Source of the DNA: SAR202 cluster bacterium | GTDB taxonomy: Bacteria; Chloroflexota; Dehalococcoidia; Lucifugimonadales; OSU-TB39 | NCBI GenBank assembly: GCA_009392195.1 | Contig: VFGY01000037.1 | Location: 1-64,000 of the forward strand | Direction: 5' to 3' | Length of the DNA stretch: 64,000 bases | In this document: positions 35,676-45,080 of the stretch, piece by piece | Position numbering within the stretch: position 1 is the stretch's first letter | Layout of the letters: each line of letters opens with the position of its first letter | The notes under the pieces: generated by a model | What the model was told of the DNA's origin: nothing | The model's input: the letters and a program-made list of their open reading frames with translations, nothing else | Databases searched by the model: none | Made by a program: the position numbers and the translations under genes

Positions 35676-36227
35676 TTATTGGCAATCAACAATATTTTCC
35701 TTAGGGAAATTTAAAAAATCAACAAGTGAACCGATTTTAATATTATTCAAATCGGCCTCCCCCGCATTAATTTCCAACGTGTATGTTGCAGGAGATTTAG
35801 ATGAATATAATACTAAGTTTTCAGAAGAATTAGGGTTTTCAGGATTTTTAGCATCGTATGTTATATCAACGACTTTGCACGAATTAGAAATCCATATCAG
35901 ATCTAGCGGGAATTTCATCCCATACATCCAAAATTGAGTCGCTGAATCTTGGCTAAATATAAACAACATACCAGTATTTTCTTCCAAAATATCTCTACCT
36001 GACAAACCAAGGGCTCTTTCTGAAGGATTTATAGCTAATTCAACTTCGAAAATAGCGCCTCCAATTTTTACTTTTGGTATTTGATTAGTAACCGTCGTTA
36101 ATTCATGTTTTTGCCTAGTTTCATCACTTTGATCCATATTAGATTCACATCCAATCAACACCACTGCCGGGAATAATACACTAATAAAAATTAGATGTAG
36201 TAAATCAATAAATTTGTCAAAAATCAT
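35676..36227 (-). CDS. DUF192-family lipoprotein
   Basis: A 183-residue protein with an N-terminal signal ending in the lipobox VVLIGC and a DUF192 domain from about residue 55: VELAINPSERALGLSGRDIL, then GMLFIF and FWMYGMKFPLDLIWI, then YTLEINAGEADLNNIKIGSLVDF. DUF192 proteins are small secreted beta-barrels of unknown biochemistry. The start is placed at ATG 36227 after GGGTGG; a GTG three codons earlier is possible. It is divergent from thrB. Confidence 0.88.
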   Translation of the reverse strand: MIFDKFIDLLHLIFISVLFPAVVLIGCESNMDQSDETRQKHELTTVTNQIPKVKIGGAIFEVELAINPSERALGLSGRDILEENTGMLFIFSQDSATQFWMYGMKFPLDLIWISNSCKVVDITYDAKNPENPNSSENLVLYSSKSPATYTLEINAGEADLNNIKIGSLVDFLNFPKENIVDCQ

Positions 36228-36364
36228 GTCTACCACCCAAACCTGAATAAAAACTAATATTAACGTTATAGTAGTTAATTATGAGCGTCGGTTAATCAGA
36301 TTAAAAACGCTACTATCATGATATTATATTATTGTTCACTTTTTCCCTTAATAAAGAGGAGCTA

Positions 36365-37270
36365 ATGTCTGATTTCAAAGTCAAAGTGCCAGCCACTATT
36401 GCTAATCTAGGACCAGGGTTTGATTCTTTAGCTATGGCTATAGATATTTGGAATTCTGTAATTGTAAAACTTGGTCAACAAAAAATTGTTGTTGATGGCT
36501 TTGGCCAAAATTCACTACCCAAAGATCAAACTAATCTGGTTTACGTATCAATTTGTAAAGTTTTTCAACAATTACAACGTACCGTTCCGAGTTTAACTAT
36601 TGAGTGCTATAACAATATCCCTATAAAAAAAGGGTTAGGTAGTAGCGCAGCCTCTATAATAGCAGGATTATTGTTAGGAAATGCTTTGTGCAATAATCAA
36701 CTCAGTGATATAGAGATTCTTCAACTAGCAAATGAAATTGAAGGACATTCTGATAATGTAGCCGCATGCCTATTCGGTGGTTGCCAAATAGTTGTGAATA
36801 ATAACAATAGCGTTATATCTAATTCTAAAATCAATGTATCTGAAGATTTGGATTTGATAATATTTGTTCCAGATAAAACTACTTCCACTGATGATTCAAG
36901 AACAATTGTGCCCCAAAATATTAGCTTGGGAGACGCCGTATTTAACATTGGAAGAACTGCTCTTTTAGTTAACTTACTAAATAACAACATAAACGAAAAT
37001 CTCAAATTAGCTACTGAAGATAAACTTCACCAACCACACAGAATAAAATTAATACCTGGTCTAAATGAAATCATCGATTCAAGTATTAAATCTGGTTCAT
37101 TAGGTTCATTTCTATGTGGAAGTGGACCATCTATTGTGGCAATAACTAAATCAAATGTGGATGAGATTTCGAAAAATATCACAAAGACAGCATCTAATGT
37201 TAATATCCAAGGTCAAATCATTCTCTCTAAACCAACTACCACAGGTGCATATTTACCAAATAACACCTAA
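36365..37270 (+). CDS. thrB: homoserine kinase
   Basis: A 301-residue GHMP kinase that phosphorylates homoserine in threonine synthesis. VKVPATIANLGPGFDSL at the start, the ATP loop PIKKGLGSSAASIIAGL, and GSLGSFLCGSGPSIVAI near the end are the three GHMP motifs. ATG 36365 follows AGAGGAG closely; the longer frame from 36332 adds residues without a ribosome-binding site. It is 40 bases before lysC. Confidence 0.95.
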   Translation: MSDFKVKVPATIANLGPGFDSLAMAIDIWNSVIVKLGQQKIVVDGFGQNSLPKDQTNLVYVSICKVFQQLQRTVPSLTIECYNNIPIKKGLGSSAASIIAGLLLGNALCNNQLSDIEILQLANEIEGHSDNVAACLFGGCQIVVNNNNSVISNSKINVSEDLDLIIFVPDKTTSTDDSRTIVPQNISLGDAVFNIGRTALLVNLLNNNINENLKLATEDKLHQPHRIKLIPGLNEIIDSSIKSGSLGSFLCGSGPSIVAITKSNVDEISKNITKTASNVNIQGQIILSKPTTTGAYLPNNT

Positions 37271-37310
37271 AATATTTAACTAAGCGATATTTAGGGAAAT
37301 ATATAAAAAA

Positions 37311-38540
37311 ATGAATTTAGTAGTACAAAAATATGGCGGTAGTTCTTTGGCAAGTGCTGAAGCAATAAAAAATATTGCAAAAAAAATTAAATTCAAGATA
37401 GACAAAGGTGAAAAAATAGTTTGTGTAGTTTCCGCAATGGGAGAAACCACAGATAACTTGATAAACCTAGCGTTAAACATAACAGATAATCCTGACTCAA
37501 GAGAACTTGACCTGCTATTATCGACAGGCGAATTAGTAAGCAGTACGTTGCTAACAATTGCATTGAGATCAATGGATATAAAAGCTATAAGCCTCACTGG
37601 TACCCAAGCAGGCATATTTACAAATAAAAGTCACGGCAATGCAAAAATATTATCAATTGACTCCAGTCGTATTTGGGATGAATTAAATCGCAATAAAGTT
37701 GTAGTAATTGCTGGATTTCAAGGCTTCAATGATTCTATGGATATTACTACACTTGGAAGAGGCGGCTCAGACACAACAGCTGTTGCTATTGCTGCAGAAC
37801 TAAATGCAGATATATGCGAAATATATACTGATGTTGACGGTATTTTTACAGCAAACCCAAAATATGTTCCAAACGCAACCAAATTGGACTCGGTAGAATA
37901 CGAAGAAATGCTTGAACTTGCTAGTTTAGGTGCCAAAATGCACCCAAGGTCCATCGAACTTGGGTTAGTATATAAAATGCCTATTTTAGTAGCATCAAGC
38001 GTAAATGATGTGCCTGGTACCATGATCACGCAAGGAGACAATAAATTGAGCAACAAAACTGTAGGTGAGGTAAGAAACAGAGTAAGAGGCATCGCTACAG
38101 ATGAAAATATATCAAGAATAACTATACATGGATTGAATAATATACCCGGCACAGCCACAAAAATATTTGAACCTTTGTCACTAGCTGATATCAGTGTCGA
38201 TGTTATAGTGCAAAATAGTGGTAATGATGGCCAAACTAATATTTCTTTTACTATTAAAGATAGTGAATTAACTAAAACTAAAACAATAATGGAAAAAATC
38301 TGCTCGCATATAGATAATGCTTCTTTCACCTACGACACAGGTTTATCTAAAATAAGTATTGTTGGTACAGGAATGCAGGATGCTCCAGGATACGCTACTC
38401 AAATGTTTAAATCTTTATCTGATGCAAATATAAATATTGAGATGATTACGACATCAGAAATTAGAATAACTTGTATTATCAAACAAGAAAACACTGGAGA
38501 AGCTGCAAGAATTCTACATTCAAGCTTTGATTTAGATTAA
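37311..38540 (+). CDS. lysC: aspartate kinase with two ACT domains
   Basis: A 409-residue enzyme opening the aspartate pathway to Lys, Thr and Met. VQKYGGSSLASAEAIKNIA is the kinase start, FQGFNDSMDITTLGRGGSDTTAVA the nucleotide/aspartate region, and CEIYTDVDGIFTANP follows. Two ACT domains lie from about residue 265 onward, including ISIVGTGMQDAPGYATQMF, so feedback inhibition by lysine and/or threonine is expected. It forms an operon with thrB. Confidence 0.95.
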   Translation: MNLVVQKYGGSSLASAEAIKNIAKKIKFKIDKGEKIVCVVSAMGETTDNLINLALNITDNPDSRELDLLLSTGELVSSTLLTIALRSMDIKAISLTGTQAGIFTNKSHGNAKILSIDSSRIWDELNRNKVVVIAGFQGFNDSMDITTLGRGGSDTTAVAIAAELNADICEIYTDVDGIFTANPKYVPNATKLDSVEYEEMLELASLGAKMHPRSIELGLVYKMPILVASSVNDVPGTMITQGDNKLSNKTVGEVRNRVRGIATDENISRITIHGLNNIPGTATKIFEPLSLADISVDVIVQNSGNDGQTNISFTIKDSELTKTKTIMEKICSHIDNASFTYDTGLSKISIVGTGMQDAPGYATQMFKSLSDANINIEMITTSEIRITCIIKQENTGEAARILHSSFDLD

Positions 38541-38578
38541 ACTAATTGATTATCTGATTATTTCCACCCAAATCAAAT

Positions 38579-39316
38579 ATGGATAATATCTCAATAAATA
38601 CCACAAACATTATCCCATTTTGCTCTATCGTAATACCCTGCTATAACGAATCCCTACAAATCCTCTCGACATTAGAAACAATAAAGAAATATTTGGATTC
38701 TAAAAAGCATATATGGGAAATTATAGTTGTAGATGATGGTAGCCAAGATGATACTAAAGAAATTGTTAGATCATTCTGTCTAAAAGATCCAAGAGTACAA
38801 ATACTAACAATCCCCCACTCCGGAAAAGGATGGGCAGTAAAAACAGGGATGTCTAAAGCTAATGGAAATTTCCGTTTCATGTGTGATGCGGATTTATCTA
38901 TGCCTATTAACGAAATAGATAAGTTTTTTGAACATATGGCTAAAGGATATGACGTTGTTGTGGGTTCAAGAGAACTATCTGAATCACAAAGATTCAATGA
39001 ACCTAAAATCCGCCATGTCATGGGACGTATTTTCAATTTGTTTGCCAAGAAAGTTTCTCTAACTGATTTTTATGATACTCAATGCGGTTTTAAATGTTTC
39101 AAAAAAAATGCTGCTGAACATATTTTCTCGCGACAGACAAACAAAGGATTCGCATTCGATATAGAGATTCTTAAATTAGCCAAAAAAGCAAACTTCAACC
39201 TTATTGAAGTACCAATTGTGTGGTATCACAAAAGACCAAGCAAAGTAAAAATCCATATTGATTCTATAAAAATGATAAAGGACACATTCCTAATAGCGAT
39301 TAGGCACAATAAATAA
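38579..39316 (+). CDS. family 2 glycosyltransferase, dolichyl-phosphate glucosyltransferase-like
   Basis: A 245-residue cytoplasmic GT-A enzyme. SIVIPCYNESLQI and VVDDGSQDDTKEI form the nucleotide-sugar site, and CDADLSMP is the DxD metal motif. DTQCGFKCFKK and FAFDIEILKLAKK match the ALG5/DPG-synthase-like subgroup, which loads a sugar onto a polyprenyl phosphate. The next gene encodes a related enzyme. Confidence 0.88.
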   Translation: MDNISINTTNIIPFCSIVIPCYNESLQILSTLETIKKYLDSKKHIWEIIVVDDGSQDDTKEIVRSFCLKDPRVQILTIPHSGKGWAVKTGMSKANGNFRFMCDADLSMPINEIDKFFEHMAKGYDVVVGSRELSESQRFNEPKIRHVMGRIFNLFAKKVSLTDFYDTQCGFKCFKKNAAEHIFSRQTNKGFAFDIEILKLAKKANFNLIEVPIVWYHKRPSKVKIHIDSIKMIKDTFLIAIRHNK

Positions 39317-39321
39317 TATAA

Positions 39322-40044
39322 GTGACCAATAAAACAACATCCAAAATATCAGTAATTATTCCGACCTACAACGAAGCAGGTAATCTACCTGTTTTGATAA
39401 AAAACATCTTTGACCAGTCCATACAAAATTTACATCTACTTATAATAGATGATTCATCTCCAGATGGGACTGCAATAATAGCAAATCAACTAGCCAAAGA
39501 ATATCCTGGCAAAATTGAACTTATCCAACGAGAGGCAAAACTAGGCCTTGGCAGTGCTTACAAAATAGGATATCAAAAAGCTATCGCATCGGACGTCGAT
39601 ATTGTTGTTCAAATGGATGCAGACCTCTCTCATTCGCCACAGTACATACCTGAGTTTTTAAAACAACTTGATAATGCAGACATAGTTATTGGTTCACGTT
39701 ACATTGAAGGCGGTAAAGTGGACAGAGATTGGAATCTTTTAAGAAAAATGATTAGTAAATTAGGCGTAATATCCATAAGAATAGTTACAGGGCTAAAAAT
39801 AAAAGACGTAACGTCTGGATTTAAAGCATACAAAATAGAAGTTTTAAAAGCCTTAAACTTAGAAGGTCTTAAATGTGACGGCTTTGGATTCCAAGCTGAA
39901 ATGATTCATTCATGTGCCCAAAGTGGGTATTTGATAAAAGAACATCCAATCTATTTTCGCGATAGAACCAAAGGAAAATCCAAAATGTCTATCCAAATCA
40001 TACTAGAAGCGATTAAATATTTGACTCTAATTCGTTTCAAATAA
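39322..40044 (+). CDS. family 2 glycosyltransferase, polyprenyl-phosphate mannosyltransferase (DPM1)-like
   Basis: A 240-residue GT-A enzyme starting at GTG five bases after the previous gene. SVIIPTYNEAGNLPVLI, IDDSSPDGTA, QMDADLSHSP (DxD) and VTSGFKAYK are the DPM1 signatures. DPM1-type enzymes transfer mannose from GDP-mannose to a polyprenyl phosphate for cell-envelope glycosylation; there is no C-terminal membrane domain here. Confidence 0.9.
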   Translation: MTNKTTSKISVIIPTYNEAGNLPVLIKNIFDQSIQNLHLLIIDDSSPDGTAIIANQLAKEYPGKIELIQREAKLGLGSAYKIGYQKAIASDVDIVVQMDADLSHSPQYIPEFLKQLDNADIVIGSRYIEGGKVDRDWNLLRKMISKLGVISIRIVTGLKIKDVTSGFKAYKIEVLKALNLEGLKCDGFGFQAEMIHSCAQSGYLIKEHPIYFRDRTKGKSKMSIQIILEAIKYLTLIRFK

Positions 40045-40147
40045 TTACAGGTCAAAAAAAATATTGCAAAAAAGATATTGATTTAATTACTTATTGGGAT
40101 ATAAAATCACCGCGCAAATATAAATATAATCATAGCGGACAATATCA

Positions 40148-40963
40148 ATGGAAAGTTCTAGTTTTTTAAACGCTGATTTACTAAATAATTTATCTCAACA
40201 AGCTATACAGGCGGCAATTAAAGGACAATGGCAAAACGCAGTTGATATCAATTCAGAGATCTTAGATAAATCTCCAAAAGATACAGAGGCTTTAAATAGA
40301 CTAGGTAAAGCTTATATGGAATTAGGTTTAATAGTTAAATCAATTAAAACATTTAAGACATGTCAGAAAATCTCTCCAAATAATCCAATTGCAATCAAAA
40401 ATTTACAGCGGCTTCAGAGTATACAGGCATCCGATAAAAGTATATCAAAACATCGACTATCTACTCCCGATGACTTTATAGAAGACAGCAAAACAGTCAG
40501 TACTAGCTTGATAAATTTAACTTCTGCTAACAATATTTTAAAATTAAGCCCTGGGCACAAATGTACTCTTGAAATAGTAAATAATACTGTAAATATTCTA
40601 GATTCCAATAGGATTAGAGTTGGACAAATTGAACCACGACTAGGATCCAGAATAATACGGTTAATAGATTCGGGGAATAAATACATTGCAACCGTTAAAA
40701 GTTCTGATTCAAAAAAGATTACAATTCTTATTCGAGAATCTTTTACTAAATCGCTAAATAAATCTATTTCATCATTTCAGAACAAAAATATAAGTAAGTT
40801 TCCTAATTCAAATAATCTAGAAGATAATATTGATTTAGAATATGAATCTCCACTACCAATAAGTACTTGGAGTGATGATGGGGATGATGATTTTGTAGAA
40901 GATGATCAGTTTAGGCCTGAAATCCATAGGATAATTGATCCCGAATCAGAAAAAATATCATAA
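40148..40963 (+). CDS. TPR-containing protein of unknown function
   Basis: A 271-residue soluble protein. Two tetratricopeptide-like repeats span about residues 14-90 (KGQWQNAVDINSEILDKSPK and ALNRLGKAYMELGLIVKSIK). A beta-rich middle follows, with HKCTLEIVNNTVNILDSNR and RVGQIEPRLGSRII. It ends in an acidic tail with DDGDDDFVEDD. A TATAAT at 40125-40130 precedes it without a clear -35. No partner is obvious from the neighbours. Confidence 0.8.
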   Translation: MESSSFLNADLLNNLSQQAIQAAIKGQWQNAVDINSEILDKSPKDTEALNRLGKAYMELGLIVKSIKTFKTCQKISPNNPIAIKNLQRLQSIQASDKSISKHRLSTPDDFIEDSKTVSTSLINLTSANNILKLSPGHKCTLEIVNNTVNILDSNRIRVGQIEPRLGSRIIRLIDSGNKYIATVKSSDSKKITILIRESFTKSLNKSISSFQNKNISKFPNSNNLEDNIDLEYESPLPISTWSDDGDDDFVEDDQFRPEIHRIIDPESEKIS

Positions 40964-40991
40964 TTAATTACAAAAGTCATAAAAAATTAAA

Positions 40992-41225
40992 TCACCTTAC
41001 ATAAATACCCCATTGCTGCATTGCATCTTTTATTTCAGGTTTATTTAATTCAACCAAAGTCTTCAAAAATCCGCTTAATGAGTGGAGATGCATTTTTCCA
41101 TTTTCACATACCCAATTTGATTCAGTTGGTACAACATAAAGCATTGATTTTAAGTGATTGCAATTAATATTAATCCGCGTAGTTCCATTTATATTATCCA
41201 TTTCCTCGTCTAATTTTTTTTCCAT
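40992..41225 (-). CDS. small hypothetical protein
   Basis: A 77-residue protein, MEKKLDEEMDNINGTTRIN at the start and KPEIKDAMQQWGIYVR at the end. TTGGAG lies about 12 bases before the ATG. It faces opposite to its neighbours. Family unknown; the mix of charged and hydrophobic residues looks like a real small protein rather than a shadow frame. Confidence 0.5.
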   Translation of the reverse strand: MEKKLDEEMDNINGTTRININCNHLKSMLYVVPTESNWVCENGKMHLHSLSGFLKTLVELNKPEIKDAMQQWGIYVR

Positions 41226-41395
41226 TTCGATTTCACTCCAATATTAGTTGGCCATAATTAACGCTATTTACTAAACAATACACACTGATTTATTTTAATC
41301 CTAATAATTATCGGATATATTTATGGTAATGACAAAATATTATTTTGAGCTTAAATTATTAGAATCCAATAACTAATTTAATACTGGAGTATTTT

Positions 41396-42217
41396 TTGAC
41401 ACCAATCAACAAGATTGACAATCAATTAAAAAATTCATTTTCTTCAAATAAAATATCAATAGCAACTTTCATGACAACTGACTATCCAGATCATGACACA
41501 TTTATCAATATTAGTGTTAAGCTTTGCGAAATGGGCGTTGATATATTGGAGTTTGGCATACCATTTAGCGATCCTATCGCAGAAGGTAGGACAATACAGG
41601 AAACAACGTTTCGAGTACTTGAAACCGGTACTAATATAACTAATTGTCTTGAATCTATCTCTTTAATTCGACAAATGGGATATACAACACCCATAGTTAT
41701 AATGGGTTACTATAACCCTATATTAAAATATGGGTTGCACTCATTTACCTTAAAAGCAAAACAAGCTGGCGTTGACGGGCTTATAGTTGCTGATTTACCA
41801 GTAGAAGAATCAAACAAACTGCGTGAACTATGTAACGCAAATAATATCCATTTAATTCAAATGTTAGCACCTACTAGTACCGCTGAGCGTATTAAAAAGA
41901 CCTGTGAAATTGCCAGTGGTTTCATTTATTGCGTAAGTATAACTGGAGTAACAGGTGCTAGGAAAAGTATAGGACCTGAAATCGAAATACTTGTAAATCA
42001 AATACGAAACTATACAAATATACCAATTATGGTTGGTTTTGGAATATCAAATAGAGACCATGTGGAAACAATAGGAAAATTCGCCGACGGTGCAATAATA
42101 GGAAGTGCTTTGCTAGACACAATCGGAGAATATAAAGGCGAAAAAGCGATATCCAAAGCATATAAATTTATTGAAAATCTAATTGATATACCACATAACA
42201 GAATGGGAGCGAGGTAA
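41396..42217 (+). CDS. trpA: tryptophan synthase alpha subunit
   Basis: A 273-residue TIM barrel that cleaves indole-3-glycerol phosphate to indole. It starts at TTG after GGAG. Catalytic Glu (E. coli E49) is present in DILEFGIPFSDP, but the position of the second catalytic acid, D60, is Glu in IAEGRT, and the following Pro is Arg. GYYNPIL, VADLPVEES, GVTGA and GFGIS are conserved. The trpB partner is not in the window. aroH overlaps its end by one base. Confidence 0.94.
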   Translation: MTPINKIDNQLKNSFSSNKISIATFMTTDYPDHDTFINISVKLCEMGVDILEFGIPFSDPIAEGRTIQETTFRVLETGTNITNCLESISLIRQMGYTTPIVIMGYYNPILKYGLHSFTLKAKQAGVDGLIVADLPVEESNKLRELCNANNIHLIQMLAPTSTAERIKKTCEIASGFIYCVSITGVTGARKSIGPEIEILVNQIRNYTNIPIMVGFGISNRDHVETIGKFADGAIIGSALLDTIGEYKGEKAISKAYKFIENLIDIPHNRMGAR

Positions 42218-42576
42218 TGTCAAAAGTAAGAGGGATTAGAGGAGCTACAACAGTACATAAAAATACCAAGGATGAAGTCATTAAAGCTACTCAAGAGATG
42301 TTGTCAGATATAGTAGACAAAAATAAATTAAAAATCGACGATATTGCAGCTGCAATATTTACTACTACAGAAGACGTTGATTCTGAATTTCCAGCATACG
42401 CTGCTAGAATGATGGGATGGGAATATGTCGCTTTACTCGACAATACACAAATGAAAGTGCCTAATTCACTTAAGCTTTGTATAAGAGTTTTATTACTAGT
42501 TAACACCGATATACCAGCAAATCAAATTGAAAATGTCTATTTGCATCAAGCAGTGAATCTTAGAAAAAAAAGATAA
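42217..42576 (+). CDS. aroH: chorismate mutase, monofunctional AroH class
   Basis: A 119-residue trimeric enzyme converting chorismate to prephenate for Phe and Tyr. RGIRGATTVHKNTKDEVIKAT, IAAAIFTTTEDVDSEFPA and CIRVLLLVNTD carry the active-site Arg and Glu residues of the Bacillus AroH fold. It overlaps the trpA stop (TAATG) and precedes aroG. Confidence 0.95.
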   Translation: MSKVRGIRGATTVHKNTKDEVIKATQEMLSDIVDKNKLKIDDIAAAIFTTTEDVDSEFPAYAARMMGWEYVALLDNTQMKVPNSLKLCIRVLLLVNTDIPANQIENVYLHQAVNLRKKR

Positions 42577-42651
42577 TAGGTCTACAAACATCCAAATTAA
42601 TAACCTGATTTATCTTTGATATTTCAATAAGACTATAGTATACAAGTTGTA

Positions 42652-42670
42652 TGCTTAAATTTTTTAAGCA
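42652..42670 (+). repeat. inverted repeat before aroG
   Basis: TGCTTAAA and TTTAAGCA form an eight-pair stem with a TTT loop, between aroH and aroG. The T-run lies inside the stem, not after it, so termination would be weak. A regulatory role for the aromatic gene is possible but unproven. Confidence 0.4.
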
Positions 42671-42701
42671 CAATACAATTAATAACACCTAAAGATAAAC
42701 G

Positions 42702-43751
42702 ATGAACAAAGAACTACGTGATATAAACATAGTAAAAATACAAAATTTACCTACACCTGCAGAATATGAATCGAGTATACCAATATCAGAAACTCAGCGG
42801 TCTTTTATATTCAAAGGGAGACAATCTATTATCGACATTTTATCGGGTCAAGACGATAGATTGTTAGCAATTGTAGGACCGTGTTCAATCCATGACGTAA
42901 CCGCCGGAATCGAATATGCCAAAAAACTTAAAAAATGCTCAGAAAAAATTGCTTCAGAAATTTTGGTTCTTATGCGGGTCTATTTTGAAAAACCTCGAAC
43001 AACTATAGGTTGGAAAGGTATGATATATGATCCTCATCTTAACGGTAGCCTTGATATTCAAGAAGGCCTTAAAAGAGCACGTAGCTTTTTGAGTGATTTA
43101 TCAGACGTTGGTTTATTGTGTGCAACCGAGTTTGTTGACCCTATAACTCCACAATACATTGCAGATTTTGTATCGTGGGCAGCAATTGGCGCCCGAACGG
43201 CCGAAAGCCAAACACATAGACAAATGGCTAGCGGATTAAGTATGCCAGTAGGAATTAAAAATGGTACCGGAGGGAGCATCCAACTTGCCGCAGATGCTAT
43301 TGTCGCAGCTAATTCAAAACATGGATTTCTTGGAGTGGACGAGCATGGTAATGCATCAATAGTAATGACTAATGGAAACCCGAACTCTCATTTGGTACTT
43401 AGAGGGGGATCAAACGGTCCTAATTACGACGAAACATCCGTTGCTAATGCAATAAATATACTTAATAAATCGCATGTTTCCAATAAATTGATAATAGATT
43501 GCTCTCACGCAAATTCAAATAAAAATTTTGAACTTGAACCTTTAGTATTTCAAGATGTATTAAACCAAAGATTAACTGGCAATTCAAATATTGCAGGAAT
43601 GATGATTGAAAGTCATCTGAAACCAGGTAGCCAAACACTGAATGAAAATAAACCAAAAGATTTGGAATATGGTGTTTCTATAACTGATTCTTGTTTAGGA
43701 TGGGAACAAACTGAAGAATTGTTACTAGACGCATTTGAAAAATTAAGTTGA
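42702..43751 (+). CDS. aroG: 3-deoxy-7-phosphoheptulonate synthase, AroG/F/H class
   Basis: A 349-residue type I-alpha DAHP synthase, first step of the shikimate pathway. VGPCSIHD, VLMRVYFEKPRTTIGWKGMI, GARTAESQTHRQMASGLSMP, IIDCSHANS and MIESHLKPGSQ match the enterobacterial AroF/G/H type closely, metal ligands Cys, His, Glu and Asp included. This class includes the N-terminal strand and helix used for feedback inhibition. It lies beside chorismate mutase and trpA. Confidence 0.95.
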   Translation: MNKELRDINIVKIQNLPTPAEYESSIPISETQRSFIFKGRQSIIDILSGQDDRLLAIVGPCSIHDVTAGIEYAKKLKKCSEKIASEILVLMRVYFEKPRTTIGWKGMIYDPHLNGSLDIQEGLKRARSFLSDLSDVGLLCATEFVDPITPQYIADFVSWAAIGARTAESQTHRQMASGLSMPVGIKNGTGGSIQLAADAIVAANSKHGFLGVDEHGNASIVMTNGNPNSHLVLRGGSNGPNYDETSVANAINILNKSHVSNKLIIDCSHANSNKNFELEPLVFQDVLNQRLTGNSNIAGMMIESHLKPGSQTLNENKPKDLEYGVSITDSCLGWEQTEELLLDAFEKLS

Positions 43752-43841
43752 AATTCAGTAACATTTATATTTTTATATTCTTATTGTAAATTAGTTTGTG
43801 GTACTGTGGTAATCTAATTTAAATCAGCAAATAGATTTTTT

Positions 43842-45023
43842 ATGATTCCGTTAAACAAAAAACCCAAACAGGCGCTGATATTCGGGTCTTTAAATCATGT
43901 TTTAAGTGATTTCTTATTCGCCCTTATGGTGCCTATACTTATCCTAATTAAAGACGACCCTAACCTCCCTATGAATTACACTCAAATTGGCGTGATTAGG
44001 ATGTTACATACAGGCTCAGCAGGCTTATCTCAAATACCATTTGGATTAATTACTAATCTATTTAACGAGGGTTGGTTAATAATTGTTGGAAATGCCTGGG
44101 TCACTATCGGCTTGATAATTTTATCTTATGTGCAAACCTATCCGTCTATAGTATTTATTAGTCTAGTAGGCGGTATTGGAGGAGGGGCTCAGCACCCACT
44201 CGCAACAAACTTAGTGTCACGCTCTTATGAGAATAAAAATCAATCTACTGCAATAGGAACTGTTAATTTCGCTGGGGATATAGGTAAAATTTTAGCACCT
44301 TTATGTGGAACTTTTATCTTAGCCACTTTAGGCTGGCGTAAAGGCCTTAAAGTCACAGGCATATCAACTTTGATATTTATTTTTATTTATTCGTTAAGCG
44401 TATTAAAACATTTCAAATATTTCACATCTAAAACCACTTCAAACAAGATACCTAATATTTATAAGCCATCATTACCATTTATCGTCCTCTGTTGTGCCCT
44501 ATTTATAGATTCTGGAATAAGAACCGCAGCTATCACATTTATACCTTTCGCATTAAAATCCATAGATTTAGATACTGATAATGTTTTATTTTTGTTAACG
44601 TCGCTACTAATTGGTGGAGCTATAGGTAAAATTTTATGTGGATGGCTAAATGAACGTTACAACTTTATATCGATTGTATTATTTACAAAAGGAACAACAG
44701 CTTTAATATTCTTTATGTTTATGTTTTCCGATAAACTTCCATTACTCCCCTTGATGTTTATTTTAGGACTTGGATTAAACGGCACTTCTTCCATTTTGTA
44801 TGGACAAGTTGGCAAAACAGTATCAATTAGCTCTAGATCATCTTCCTACGCATATTTATATACCGTAGGCGAGATTGGTTCAGCAGTTTTTCCATTTTTG
44901 ATTGGAATTATTAGCGATGTTTATAGCATAACATTAACTAACTCTATATTTGGATTTTGTGCTTTAATAGTAATAGCCGTTTCGTTTTTTATAAAAGATA
45001 CTCAAATCAAAAATAAGATATAA
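43842..45023 (+). CDS. MFS transporter, fosmidomycin-resistance-protein-like
   Basis: A 393-residue, twelve-helix major facilitator protein. LNHVLSDFLFALMVPIL at the start and VGGIGGGAQHPLATNLVSRS near residue 110 resemble the FSR/Fsr branch, where helix 1 has an H-x-x-x-D and helix 4 a G-x-x-x-x-x-HP. The cargo is not predictable. No ribosome-binding site of note and no linked regulator. Confidence 0.85.
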   Translation: MIPLNKKPKQALIFGSLNHVLSDFLFALMVPILILIKDDPNLPMNYTQIGVIRMLHTGSAGLSQIPFGLITNLFNEGWLIIVGNAWVTIGLIILSYVQTYPSIVFISLVGGIGGGAQHPLATNLVSRSYENKNQSTAIGTVNFAGDIGKILAPLCGTFILATLGWRKGLKVTGISTLIFIFIYSLSVLKHFKYFTSKTTSNKIPNIYKPSLPFIVLCCALFIDSGIRTAAITFIPFALKSIDLDTDNVLFLLTSLLIGGAIGKILCGWLNERYNFISIVLFTKGTTALIFFMFMFSDKLPLLPLMFILGLGLNGTSSILYGQVGKTVSISSRSSSYAYLYTVGEIGSAVFPFLIGIISDVYSITLTNSIFGFCALIVIAVSFFIKDTQIKNKI

Positions 45024-45080
45024 TTTCAATAAAGTAATTTATTCCATATTTCCGCAACTACATCCACAATAACTTGGTTT

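Noticed and set aside
35650-35937. Plus-strand 95-residue frame
   Set aside because: Antisense to the DUF192 domain, whose conserved motifs decide the coding strand.
42652-42670. Trp or Phe attenuator before aroG
   Set aside because: No leader peptide rich in aromatic residues and no T-tract after the stem.
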